Shown here: positions 37,633 through 49,900 of the stretch, one piece after another
Position numbering within the stretch: the stretch's first letter is position 1
Layout of the letters: every line of letters begins with the position of its first letter
Assembly (NCBI GenBank): GCA_030141605.1
Contig: JAQGDQ010000019.1
Span: 434,001-498,000 of the forward strand
Length of the DNA: 64,000 bases
Reading direction: 5' to 3'
DNA from: Tubiluchus corallicola
Lineage: Eukaryota; Priapulida; Priapulimorpha; Priapulimorphida; Tubiluchidae
The notes under the pieces: generated by a model
Database searches by the model: none
What the model was told of the DNA's origin: nothing
The model's input: the letters and a program-made list of their open reading frames with translations, nothing else
Made by a program: the position numbers and the translations under genes

Positions 37633-38162
37633 TGTCATTTTGTGAAATGCCAGATTCATACTTATAATATCCAATGATCGAAAATTATGTTGTGACGGTG
37701 ATGAGGCAATTATGATTTATAGGCATTTTTGAGAGCACCTTAAATTGGAGTGTCTTTTCTGAAAGCCTTGCTCCCATTACAAACAGGTAGTCATTTGTGG
37801 AATACCAAACTCATACTTAAGATATGCTCTATTATGCAGTGGCCGAAAATTATGTTCCCAATGACAAGCTTATAATGCGCCTTAACTTTTGGGTGTCTAT
37901 TTTAGACCCCCTGGAAGTCCCACTCCCATTACAAGCAGGTTGGTCATTTGGGAAATGTCAAACTCAAACATACTGTATACAGCGGTCGAAAACCATGTTC
38001 TTAATGACTAGGTTATAATGCATTTTTGGAAGGTATACGTATTTTGGGGTGGTTGGCTTCCATTACCAACGAACAATCAGTTATTGTGGTATTCCAGACC
38101 TGGACCTACGAAGTGAAGTTATCGGAAGTCGTGTTCCTGGTGATGAAGTTACTTCATCACGG
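37633..38162. repeat. ~150-bp degenerate tandem repeat, about 3.5 units
   Basis: Units begin with GTCATTTTGTGAAATGCCA-like sequence at about 37633, 37789, 37942 and 38079 (spacings 156, 153, 137). Shared internal blocks are GAAAATTATGTT-C-AATGA, TTATAATGC and CTCCCATTACAAGCAGG. Divergence is high. The last unit is partial. A mobile element is inserted about 150 bases further on. Confidence 0.8.
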
Positions 38163-38809
38163 GTTCTGTTTTGACTATAATACTCAAATGATAGTAAAAT
38201 TATATTATAGTAATAATCAAAAAGAATATAAAAATAAGCGCTTGTAAAAAAAGCGACATGAGTTAACTGCATTGTATTTTCGAAAAGGTTTCTGTTGTCG
38301 AGAAGTAGAAAGTTATGTAGGGCGCCGAGTAATCCACTAGCCGAAGTAGGACACTTCCGGTAAAACGCATGTTCTAAATTTGCGGAAAAGCAGTGCGTAC
38401 ATGGACAGCCCAAGTGAGGCACTAGCGATTTTTGTCAAGAATCGATAATTATGACATAATAAAACGTAAAATTAAATTTGTTTTAGAAAAAAGTAACTTT
38501 ATAAAATGATGGATGGTCCTTGACAATTTACTTTTTACAACAATATCATCATTATTATTAGCTCCATTAATAATTATCATCATAACATTAAACTAAGTAT
38601 CTAATGCTTTAAAGAGAGAAACTACGTAGGGCACATAACTCGCTAACCCGTTTACTTAGTAGAAAATAATTATTGGTCCAAGAGGGAGTGAAAAGAATCA
38701 CCTGTCTGTGAAGCAAGACAAAATAAAAAATAATATACCTTAAGCAGATGTTGAAATCACCTAAACAGTGAGCTTATTTCACTTCAAAGAACACTAACAT
38801 TGGCAAATT

Positions 38810-39733
38810 ATACTTGTTGGGAGCCGTTTGGACCACTGCGCCAAGTAGACCACTTGATGCGCTAAAAGTAGTGGCCTACATGGGCAGCCCAAGTAGGACA
38901 CTAGCGATTTTTGTCGAGAAACTTGCTCTGGCAAAACTTGTTTCCAGTTTATATTACCATTGTTTATAAGTATTGTTATGACATAATAAAGCATAAAACA
39001 AAATTTCTTTTAGAAATGGATATTCCTTGGCAATTTACAAATGCATTTCTTACAATAATTTCATCATTATGATTAACTCCATTAATATATCATAACATTA
39101 AACCTAGTATCTAATGCTTTAAAGAGAGAAATTCTGCACACAGTTATTACAGAAATAATTGCAAATTTAAAAATGAGACAGATGCTGCTAAGCCTTCACA
39201 ACACCGAAAAGTAATTTTTAACATTTAAGAAAAGCAAGGATAATTAGTTTTAATATTATCAGTAGTATTGTAACATGTAGGGCACTGTCCTACATGGCTC
39301 GCTAGCCCATGTAGAACACATAGATTGCTAGAACGTTTACTTACAAGAAAACAATTATTTGCCCAAGAGGTAGTGAAACGGATCACCTGTTTGTGAAGTG
39401 AGACAAAATCAAAAATGATATACCTTAAACAAATGTTGAATTCGCAAAAAAGTGGGGTTTTTTCACTTCAACAACATTAATATCGAAACCAAATTTAATA
39501 TTGTCCGTTCTACCAGCTCAGAATAAAATTCTTTTATTTTATTAGATGTATAATAAATTATTCAACGTGTGTTAACGTTTTTAATTATTATTATTACATA
39601 AACAAGCACAACGGACGGTGTCAGTACACTTAACGACTGAATTCACGACCTGTCTCTAGTGTCCTACTTGGGCAGCCCAGGTAGACCAATTGGTCTACTT
39701 GGCGCAGTGGTCCAAACGGCTCCCAACAATACT
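38810..39733. mobile_element. Inner nested TGTTGGG-type element (38815-39728) with 5-bp TSD
   Basis: Identical 38-bp inverted repeats at 38815-38852 and 39691-39728, starting TGTTGGGAGCCG. They are flanked by the direct repeat ATACT (38810-38814 and 39729-39733). Length is 914 bp. Its interior is homologous to the element it sits in (ATGACATAATAAA, ATTAACTCCATTAATAT, AAAGAGAGAAA and CTCAGAATAAAATTC blocks), so it is a family member inserted into a relative. No open frame of note. The perfect ends suggest it is younger than its host. Confidence 0.88.
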
Positions 39734-39880
39734 AACTCAGAATAAAATTCGTTTATTTTATCAGATGTATAATAAATTATTCAACGTGTATTGACATGTT
39801 TAATTATTCTTATTACATAAACAAGGACAACGGACGGTGCCAGTACGCTTAACGATTCAATTCGCGACCTCTCTCTAGTG

Positions 39881-39970
39881 TCCTATTTGGGCTAGCGCGT
39901 GTACGACGCGACCTACTTGGGCTAGCGCGTGTACGACGCGACCTACTTGGGCTAGCCCGTGTACGTCAAT
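39881..39970. repeat. Three 30-bp subterminal direct repeats in the outer element
   Basis: Units at 39881, 39911 and 39941 share the core CCTACTTGGGCTAGC followed by GTGTACG. The copy at the left end of the window has only one such unit, so this array expanded in this copy. Confidence 0.9.
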
Positions 39971-40013
39971 TGTCCTACTTTGGCTAGTGGATTACTCGGC
40001 GCCCAACAAGTTA

Positions 40014-40997
40014 GTTAACAAATCTATGAAGTGAAATGTGATTTTATTCTGCAACCGGTTCTACACTAAGTTACAGGATTTCCATTATTATGTCTCGCCC
40101 AACGAAACGACACGATGAAAAGTTTAAGGCCCTTAGTTATTAGCTTCCAAAATGACGATAATTCACAGTTTTAAGTTATTTTAAAAATTACGTTTCCTTC
40201 TGCCGACTTGAGTTATATGTTTCAGCAAACATGTCACATGACTTGACACAGTACGTCCAGGAGCTAGAGCAGGTTGTGATTCCGAACTTATTTTCCTTTT
40301 TTGTTGTAACGTGTTGGGGCCCTGGGGGCTAGATTGCAATTTAGGTGGTTCTTTTTTAATGCATTCCCAGATTGCCCAAATCAAAAATATAGCCGAAAAC
40401 AGTAGTCCGGCAGACAGATGCATCCTTTATCTGCACACTGATGTAAAGAAAATAACGATCTACCTCATACATGAAAATAAATTTTTAAAAAGTTGGCACC
40501 AGTGTTGTGACGATGAACTAAGATCAGGCGTTTACCAAATACTTTTATTTTCGAGTATGCAGAAAGTGATTATTTTTATATACCACTGTGTGCCACAGCA
40601 TAAAAAACATACTACTAGTATAAGAAAAAAAATAAAAAGGGAACTTACCGGAAAAGACAATTGACAACTCCTTTGAACCTCTGCCATTTTGCAGATTCTG
40701 TGTTTTCTATTAGAGGGCTTATTGTTTAGTCTTTCCTGGTATCCGCTAGCAATTCAGTGTGTAGAGAATGCCCTGAATCAATGTCGGACTCAGTACTAGG
40801 GGCATGCATGATGTCCTGTCCTGAAATCCACCAGAAGAGGCAATTATTCATATTTGTAGTCATATGAAAATTCCGACATAACTAAATCAATTTAAGATGA
40901 AATTTGCAAATTTCTAGCAATTTCCATGGCAAAGGAATCTATTGCTACTAGGAAATGAGAGCACTAGTCACAGAAAATGCAGGTTAAATGTGGCTAA
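40014..40997. other. Upstream region of EXOC5
   Basis: Holds a TTTAGGTGGTT transposon-end-like sequence at 40331-40351, and the likely promoter and 5'-UTR of EXOC5. No TATA box stands out. Confidence 0.4.
40331..40351. mobile_element. Solo TTTAGGTGGTT end (left-type)
   Basis: AGATTGCAATTTAGGTGGTT matches, allowing small changes, the reverse complement of 11948-11968. The inverted partner at 42363-42388 lies on the other side of EXOC5 exon 1, so the pair may be two separate fragments rather than one element. Confidence 0.4.
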
Positions 40998-43900
40998 ATG
41001 TCTACTGTCATATACGACCTGAGCCAAGTATGTCTGCTTTTCACACATGGACGGAATTACTATGGAAAGTAAAAAAGTGTGTTGATAAGGCTATTTTTTC
41101 TAACAGTGCCCCTCTATATAATGTCATTCATGATATTATCTCAGCTCGTGCGTTTTCATGAAATTTAGAATACAGATTTGTCACTTATAATCCAGCATAT
41201 AGATAGAAAAAATATTGAAAAACTACAAAAAAAGCGAATTTTGCTGATTTTTGTAAAATTTTAAAGTGCCAGTACTAAATACTCAAACAGGCTCCAGCGA
41301 ATTTTCTTTTTTATATTATTAGTGAGGATGACAGTCAACACATACATGAAAACCGGAAGTTCTGTAGCCCCGCAGTGGGCAAGTTATGAGCCTTACAACT
41401 TAACCTCTCCCGGGACTCTTAACAAAGAGCCGAATTTGAAAAATCCCGTTCTCTGATACTATTAATAGTATGTCAGAAAAAGTTAGGATATCAGAAGACA
41501 ATGTCTGGGTCTATGTACCAGCCAACTTACATCGACCCATCTATAATAGTTTATACAGGAGAAAAAGTTAAAATAACCCCCAAAATAGCGATTTTTTGCC
41601 TCTTTCGGGGTCAATTTCTTGATGTGGTCATTTCTCTGCCAATAGTAGCTCGATCGATTTGATATCTTGGTTACATGGTTTTGGGGGGTCGCCCTTCATG
41701 TTGGAAAAAAATGATATAAATTCGTCACCCCTCATGTGCCACCCCCTGCATGGTGCTCTCGCGGACTCGTTCTTAATCACTTGTTTAGCGGTTTGCTTGT
41801 GAAGCTCTGGCAGTCTTTACCAGAAAGTTTAATCAGTTAGATGTTGCTGTTATGCCAGGGACACAGGTACAGTACAGTAAGTACGTCGCAATTATAGCAA
41901 GCAGGAGCTTAGGCAAAGCTACAGACGAAACTGCGGGGAGAGGAAGCTGCGGGCACCACCAGCAGTTTAAGCACGCCAAGCACAAAGCATTTTACGAGAA
42001 TTTGTGCATCATGCAACAACAGATTTTTAATGTTTTTATCATTTTGAGAACTTTGTGGGTCAACTTCTTCGTGATAAAATGAAGCAGCCAACTTTGAAGG
42101 AATTTTTGTAATTTTTGCAAATAAATAGACTTGTTTGATTTAAAAAACTATACTTTTTAATTTATTGCTAATTCACTTATATAAATTAATATTTTAAAAT
42201 ATTTTTTTGTAATTTTTAACTGTACAAAGGAACTTAGGCTGTACTTCATTTCTAAAATTCATTAAAAACCTTTGCAGTCCATAGTAAGCTGGTGAGTTTA
42301 TTAAGCGGCACCTACTGTATATATTTTTGATTTGATTATATATATATCCTGCAATAAACAGTGAACCACCTAAACTGCAAGTGCACCCATCTGGAGTTAT
42401 TTCTTATTGATAAATTGAATTTTTTTGTCTTATATAACAGTAAGACTGATCTTACAGTCTTAGTGTTGTAGAAATTTCATTCAGTGTTCACTTATTGTTA
42501 AGTGTTTGTGTCTAGTGGCAGTAATGCTACCATCACCACGTTAAATTACCTTCTTTAACTTAATTATAATGGAGAGTCTGATGTAGTTCGTGTGTTAATC
42601 TGCAAAAACCACTTAAAGAGCAATTCTACGCAGGTTATTATTGTTATTATTATTGTTGTTGTTGTTGTTATTGTTATTATTATTATTAATTAATTGGTAC
42701 TAATAATACAGTGTATGTATAGTAAACATATAGTAGCTGTACATGATGCACATACAAGTTATTATAATTTTACTAATCAGTACAGGTATTATCCAGAAGT
42801 AATTGACTTGATAGATTGAGATGAGATGATGAGATGAGAAGAGAAGATTATCATTCTGTTAGTACTATTCCTCCAGGGTTGCCAGTAGTAATATTTGAGC
42901 TGTAAGAAATCACTTTACCTTGTTTTTTACAGGATGAATATGATCCTAAAGAATTTGTTGAAAGGACTGCCTGGAGAACACTGAGGGGAACATCTGGTGA
43001 CAACTTTGATCCTGAGGCTTTGCATACCACTTTTCAGGTGTGATGGATGTTCTTCTTAAAACAGAGCAATGCTGAGTTTTAAAACCATAATTAATGTCAC
43101 TAATAATCTCTGAAGATTGGAATATAACATGGGGCTTTTATGAAATTGTTTATATAATATCAGGTTTTTTAATATAAAGTAACCAACAACACTTTGTTTC
43201 TAAACCATTGGATTACTTTCATTCATATTTCAATTTAAATAAGTCATGGCTCAGTAATAGGGAGTAATGGTTTTGAACAGTTTGCAAGATGCAAACTAAC
43301 CAGTAAACCCACAGTATTTTTGATATCCATAATTCAACCTAACTTCAAAAAAGTCATCAAAATTTATAACGTATCATAAGAGAATATCAATGAATGGCAA
43401 GAAATTTCATCCTATGCTGAAATACTAAAAATACCGAATGTACAACCTAGAAAAACGTAGCCCTAACTCAGTAAATAATAGAAAGAAGACCAAGAAACAA
43501 GTTTGGTTTGATGAATGTGCATTAGAATGTGTGTAAACCTACATTCACTGTTCTGACCTCATTACCTGCAAATAAAACAGTCTACAGTGTAGCGACCCCA
43601 AAAAAATTTATAAGCCTTTAACAAAGAAAATACAGATGTTTTAAAAGCAAATTTACAGAAAAACTTATAAACTATATGGACACTAACAGCATTCTTTTCT
43701 GAAACAAGCAAGCCGTGTCAGATGTCGGTCCTACCACAATGTTTAACCAGTACATACAATTACTAGCATCTGGCTAATCTGAATATAACCAGCAAAAAAC
43801 CCAAACAACCACTTTCAATGAAATGAAATTCACAATAAATGAAAAGAAAAGGCACACTATGCATTTGTTACACACGAGGGGTCCGTAAGAGGTAAAACTC

Positions 43901-46900
43901 TAATGATCATTTATTAACGTATATACAGCATAGCTATGTACTTAGTAAAAGTGCCAAATGGTTGTACAGATAATCTTCTGAGTATTTCTAGGGTAAATGC
44001 AAGAAAATTAAAGTAGTCATCAACACAAATACTGTGGAATAAGGTTTTACAACTACGGACCCTTTAAACAATCAATATTAGAATGAAAAGACGAAGGCTT
44101 AAAATCTTTAAATATACTAAGAGCTGAACTAACAAGTTATAACTTACCACCTAAAATAACTATAATTTTATTTAGTTCCATGCTAAAACATGTATCACTT
44201 TATGGCAGTGGAATTTGGGGACCATATAGTGCAAATTTGAACATGCATTATAATCTACCCTCTTTAAACGTATTATGACAAAATAAGTACTGAAAACGTA
44301 TTTGTAAATTGTGTAAATACATACATTAAAATCAGTAAATAACATAGTACCAGCTAAACTTGGACAGTACCCTTTAGGAATAGACATAAAAAAACATGAC
44401 GTGATAAGTTACTGGCTACAGATAATTAACAATCCTAACACGTCACTAATCAAAGATCTATTCATAGTCTTTGTATCAATCAGACAGTAATATATTCAAC
44501 TGAGCAAAATTTGTAAAAGGCATTTTAGGCTTAACAATTTTCAAACATGTATGAGAACACCAAGAAACTGTAAACAACAAATGCTTACTATATTGTGCCA
44601 AACAGAAATTCCAAAGTATCTATCTCGAAAATTTGAGAAAAAAATTAACAGAATGCACAGCACTGACAATAATAACGGAAACAAATCAAGAACTTATTGC
44701 AAAGTCAAGGAAAACTTCCAATCAGAAAATTATTTGCAAATTAATAATAATTCACAAAGTTGCGTATAAGCTCGCACTCGCAATAGAAACAGATAGGTAT
44801 CATAAACCTAATAAAATCCCAACCATCAAAAGATATTGTACACAACGTACTCACACAAACAAGAAATAGAAGGCCTAATTCACAACCTCCTACGCTGCAC
44901 TAGATATGAACTGCTCGGAAACACCCTTTATACCGAAATTAGTACTGTATAACCCAAGTTTGTTTATTTATCACGTGATAGCAAACTATTATTATCAAGC
45001 ATAACAAAATATTATTAGGCTCAAATAAGTGCAAGCTAGTAAAGAGTAATGAATTAAATAAAAAGTCAGTAATAATAATAAAAAAAGAAATCTACTGTAA
45101 ACCAGAATCTTAATAAAAAAATGCAAACGGGTATTTTGTCTAATATTGGTAAACAAGTTTGACAGGCACTGTTGGTCAAGGGACTTATGGAAATGCTGAC
45201 CAATTGTGAATTGGTTGAACTTGGGAATTTTTTGTGATGTTATCGTTGCTATCCTGATTTTAAAATAGCGAAACGGAAATCCAATTTTAGCAATGTATGC
45301 AGAATTCATCCTAGTATATTCCTATAAAGCTTCATAGTGATCCTTTACGAATCGGCGGAGCCTTTGTCCTCTTTGGAACATGATGTTATTGCTGCCATCT
45401 TGAAATCAAAATCGCACGTTGAAAATCTTATTCTATCAGTCAATAGAGAATTCATTCTAGTTTATTACTAAGAGGCTTTATGACAATAGATTTAAAATGA
45501 TGTTATTGCCACCGTCTTGAATTCAGTATGGTGAATTGGAAATCTAATTCTATTAATTGGTGCAGAATTCAGCCTAGTATATTTTTAGAAAACTTTATAA
45601 TAACGATCCATTGCGAATTGGTGGAACTTTACGCTGTTTTTGAAAATGATGTTCTCGTCAAAATTTTGAATTCAAGATGTTAGTTCAAAATTCCCACTCT
45701 GTCAATCGATGTTCTAATATATTCCTCTAAAGTTTCCTGACAATCCTTTTCCAATTAACGGTGTCTTGGGCTTTTTTGGAAAATAATGTTATTGCCGCTG
45801 TCAGGAACTAAAAAAGGCAGACTGAAAATCCAACTCTTGTCAATCGATGCAGATGTTGTTCTAGTATATTGTTATAAAACTTCATTACAATCCATTGTGG
45901 ATTTGCCTCTTGAGCCAGAGCCATATTTGTTGTGTAGCTAGGTGCATAACTGAATATTGGATATTTGCTTGTGGGAAGATTTTTCACTAGAGGACAAAAA
46001 CCAAAAGTGTTAAGCTCTCTTCTAATATGATGTTGTTGCCACTATCTTGAATTCAAAATCGAAAATCCGACTCAGTCAGTCGATGCAGAATAGTTTCCAG
46101 AATATTCATATTTACTTTCATGACGATACGTTACAAAGTCACTGAGTCTCTTAGGCTTTTTACAAAGTCAGTCTCTTGACAACAACAATATCCAAATGCG
46201 CAAGCGATTTGGGTCGATGAATCTTCCAAGCTTTCTTGATCAAAAATTAAAAAAGTTCCTCATGGGTTAGCATTTCTCACTTTTCGCCATGTTTCTGCTT
46301 CTCCCCTTGACTGTCTTGAGTAATTTCATCATTTTGACCAAAGTTAGAAATGATTGGCATTGTTTTGTAAAAACCTTGCTATGTAGTTTTTGTAGCTTTA
46401 TTTTCCTGAAGAGTCATTTATCTTATAGGCTATTCATTTCAAAACTTAACTCCTTCAGGACAGTAAAAGTTTGCTGTATTTTGACTGGATTCATGAAAAA
46501 CTGCCCTCACTAAGCAATGATAACATTATATCTGATAATTTTTGCAGGTTCTACTCCTCACGCAATGGGCTTTCATGCAAATTATACTTCAAATGTAGTT
46601 GCTTATCATAGACAAATTAAGCATCGACTTTTGACATAAAAATTGGAAAAAATTTTCAGTAACTACAATGTTTGTACTTTAAGAATGTACAGAATCACCT
46701 GTGTGAAATTATGCAAGAAATTTCAGTTATCCAGACACAACACTCTCATACACTTTGGCCTCAGGTCTATAAGTCGACTGTATTTTTAAGGAGAACTTCC
46801 TGTTAAAAGAAAAGACGACTTTAATTTGTCCTTGGCTGATGGTTGGTTTTTCCTGAAATTCTGTACGGCATACAGTTCTCTTGGGCTTTAGCAAGCGGGT

Positions 46901-49900
46901 GATCAATAAAGTAGTGTGCATGATTTCACAAATGTACACCAGACTAAGCTACTCGATAGGCTAAGTTGGAGCGGCTGAAAAGGGCATGTTTTTTTTTAAT
47001 TTTACCCAATTAAATAACTTACAGATGCTCAAACAAATTGCATGATTTGATAGCCAAGTTTCTCCTGATCAGAACAGTTCCTAATTTGAAATCATTTAGT
47101 TATGCCTGTAGCAGAAAAGTTATAGGTCTTATATGACCTATTTTGAGTGATGCAGACCTAAAGGAGTTAATGGTTTTTCTATACTGTCTACCATTTGCAT
47201 AATATTATGCTATTTTAATGTATTTCTGTCTTTCTTAATCGTTGTCTTAATCTGTACAAAGCCCTAAAGAGTGGAGACTTTCAAAAAAGCATTCAACCTT
47301 TTGAAGTTTTGCAGAATTTCTGTTTTCTGTTTACTGTACACACAAGGAGTGTAATTTCATATATGCTTTAAAACACTTTTTTTGAGTAGGAAGTCATTTA
47401 TGAACTTCAAGCCATGTATGAAAACTACGAGTTGAAAGTGAAAAGAGCTCAAAGTCAGTGCACTGAAGAAGAAGCTGAGCACAAGGCTAGATTAGTTGAG
47501 CATCTTCGGACACATCGGGTTAGTCTGCTTGTTAGTTATATTGACAAGTTGGTAACTCGTTAGTTTTTTTATCAAATTAGATAATACAGAATTACTCATT
47601 TAAGGGGTTTGAAGTGCAAATCTATGACCTAAAGGTAAAACAATTAATTCTGAGCAAGTTAAATTTCAGCAGTTAGATTTCATCATTACCAAGGCATTTT
47701 GTTTAATGGTATTTTAAATTAGACTAGGCCCAAACTTAAACCAAACTAATATTGACCTATTATTATTAATTAAAAATAAGTAATGTATGTTTATTTGAGG
47801 AAGTTTTTTTAAATATTTTTCCAGGCTGCTGTTGGACACTTCAGTGAACTGGACAGCCACATTAACTTTGTTGCCACTAAAATCTTACATCTTGGTGATC
47901 AACTGGAAAGCGTGAACATACCACGAGCCCGTGGAGTCGAAGCTCAAAAACTCATGAATTATTTTGCAGAATTTCTGCAAGAGGGAGCGTTGACATCTGC
48001 CGTGTTCACTGATCCATTCCGACTTGACGAAGCTGCTGATGTGATACAAAAATTGAATTTAATTGCACAGGAATTACCATCTGAAAAGTAATGATTTTCA
48101 AAAATAGTGACATATTTATTAGGCCTGTAATAATACATCGATGCATCGTGATATCTTTTATTACGATATGCATATCGCCAAAATGCAAATTTATCGTGAT
48201 AATCTGAGTCAATGATATTTAGCAAATTAGCATGCGCTTCACCCTATGCTGATAAAAACGATGTGAAGTAATTCAAGCTACAGCTAAAGAGTGCACTGTA
48301 AATACATAAAAGTCAGTGCATTGAACAGTAGTTGACTTAACAAAGTCACTGCTAGCAGCCAAAGTGGTTGAAAATGCAAGGTGTTTAATCTGTAGTAGGC
48401 TAATTACGTCGGTTGCATATAAACTTGTAAAATGGCAAAAGTGAATCAGAAAATGCACAAACATTTGTTAAACTTAAAGTATTGATAAGTTTTATTTTTC
48501 TAGGGGTTACAATGCAAATAATAGCTTACACGTTGCACAAATAAAAATCAAATCAGTTTGTCGAGTTATTTTAGTATTTAGCAATCCTAAAACTGTTGAT
48601 TGATAAAATATGTTTAGCATTTATTATCAATGGCTTCATCTAGTTTTTTCATAAACCTGCAAACGTTAACCCATGTGTATTGTGATACATATCGTATCTT
48701 GAGGTTTGTATCGTGATATGTATCATATCGTGACCCAGGTGCATTGTTACAACCCTAATGTTTATTGTTTAACAGTTTTACTTCTGTTGTACTTACATCT
48801 TGCTTGTAGATTCTTTTTTAAAAATTCTTGTAAAAAAGCAGGAATAAATGCTTTTTTAAATTTTTGGTACAACAGAATAATCACTTATATGTATGAACTG
48901 ATCAGTATTTAATTATTTTATAATTATTTATTATAATGTTCTTATGATAACTTTTGTATGCCATGTTTTCGTTCTGTGAAGATTTTCGTATTATAGATTT
49001 CAAGCTGTTAGAAAAAGAATCTCTGAAAAGTATGATGACATTGAAAAGTCTTTAATCGAAGAGTTTGTTGTTGCTCATAAAAGTCGTGATAAAATACGGA
49101 TGAAGGAACTGGCAACCATTTTATCACATTTTAAGGTGTAGTATTTACTCTCATTTAGTACTACTAATGTAGCACTTGCTAGTGATTCCTTTTGAAGTAT
49201 GCTAACTCTTGCAGCCATATTCCATGATGTGTAAGCTAGGACCCACAAAGAATTTCCTTGTTGCAGCTTAGATATGTGCAATTTCTAATGTGCAATAGTT
49301 ACTGTCGACTATTGAACTGCACCAGCTAAGTGAATAGTTAATTAATTAGTTTCACAATACACCTTCCTTTTTCATTTTAGGGCTATTCTCAGTGCATTGA
49401 TGCATTTATTGATGAAAGTCAAAAAGCTATTTCAAAACGTGGTAAAGGAGACGTGTTCATTATTATTAAACCTTTGTGTGAGGAGACGAATAACTTAGTG
49501 CAAGAAATATTCACCACACCTGAAAGTGTGATAGCCAAATTTGTACTGAATATATTTCATGGCAAGCTGCAAGAGTATATTCAAGCTACGCTAGAAGATA
49601 AGAGAAATCCTGAGCGTTACTTGCGAAACCTGTACGACTTTTATTCCAAGTTGGTATACTTTTAAATTGACATGTTTTTTAGTAGTAGAGAGTTTGACTT
49701 TTAAATTTGTTATTACTGTAATTACTAAATGTGGGGATGATGATGGTGGTACTGGTGATGACCGTCATCATCATCATCATCATTTACCAATGGTAGAATT
49801 TATTGTAGTATTAACTAGAATTGCGAAAATGTGACTAAAATTTCCCTTTTTCAATCTCGTCATCAATTGTTTTGTATCTGTTGGACCTCGATAGATTCCA

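Larger units (their letters stand above)
38311..40013. mobile_element. Outer TGTTGGG-type element (38316-40008) with 5-bp TSD
   Basis: The 38-bp terminal inverted repeats lie at 38316-38353 and 39971-40008 (36 of 38 positions identical), starting TGTAGGGCGCC on the left and, inverted, TGTTGGGCGCC on the right. They are flanked by the direct repeat AGTTA (38311-38315 and 40009-40013). Without the nested insertion the element is about 774 bp and has no coding capacity. It is related to 1-610. The long inverted ends favour a non-autonomous DNA transposon. TG...CA ends with a 5-bp duplication would also fit a solo LTR, which I consider less likely. Confidence 0.85.
41028..42932. other. EXOC5 intron 1
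   Basis: If exon 1 is right, this is the first intron. It holds a possible pogo/Tigger-type transposon tail (41850-42320), a TTTAGGTGGTT end (42363-42388), and a TTG/TTA simple repeat (42637-42690). Confidence 0.55.
43038..47389. other. EXOC5 intron 2 (4.3 kb)
   Basis: GTGTGA donor and TGAGTAG acceptor. It carries a LINE fossil (43330-44480), an ~146-bp tandem repeat (45100-46200) and otherwise AT-rich filler. Confidence 0.85.

Noticed and set aside
39990-40010. GGCGCCCAACA as a retroviral-type tRNA-Lys primer-binding site
   Set aside because: It is part of the inverted repeat of the element, no internal retroelement body follows, and the match is short.
40331-42388. Treating the inverted TTTAGGTGGTT pair as one 2-kb transposon
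   Set aside because: The best EXOC5 first exon (40998-41027) lies inside, and no transposase fits the whole segment; two separate fragments explain it at least as well.
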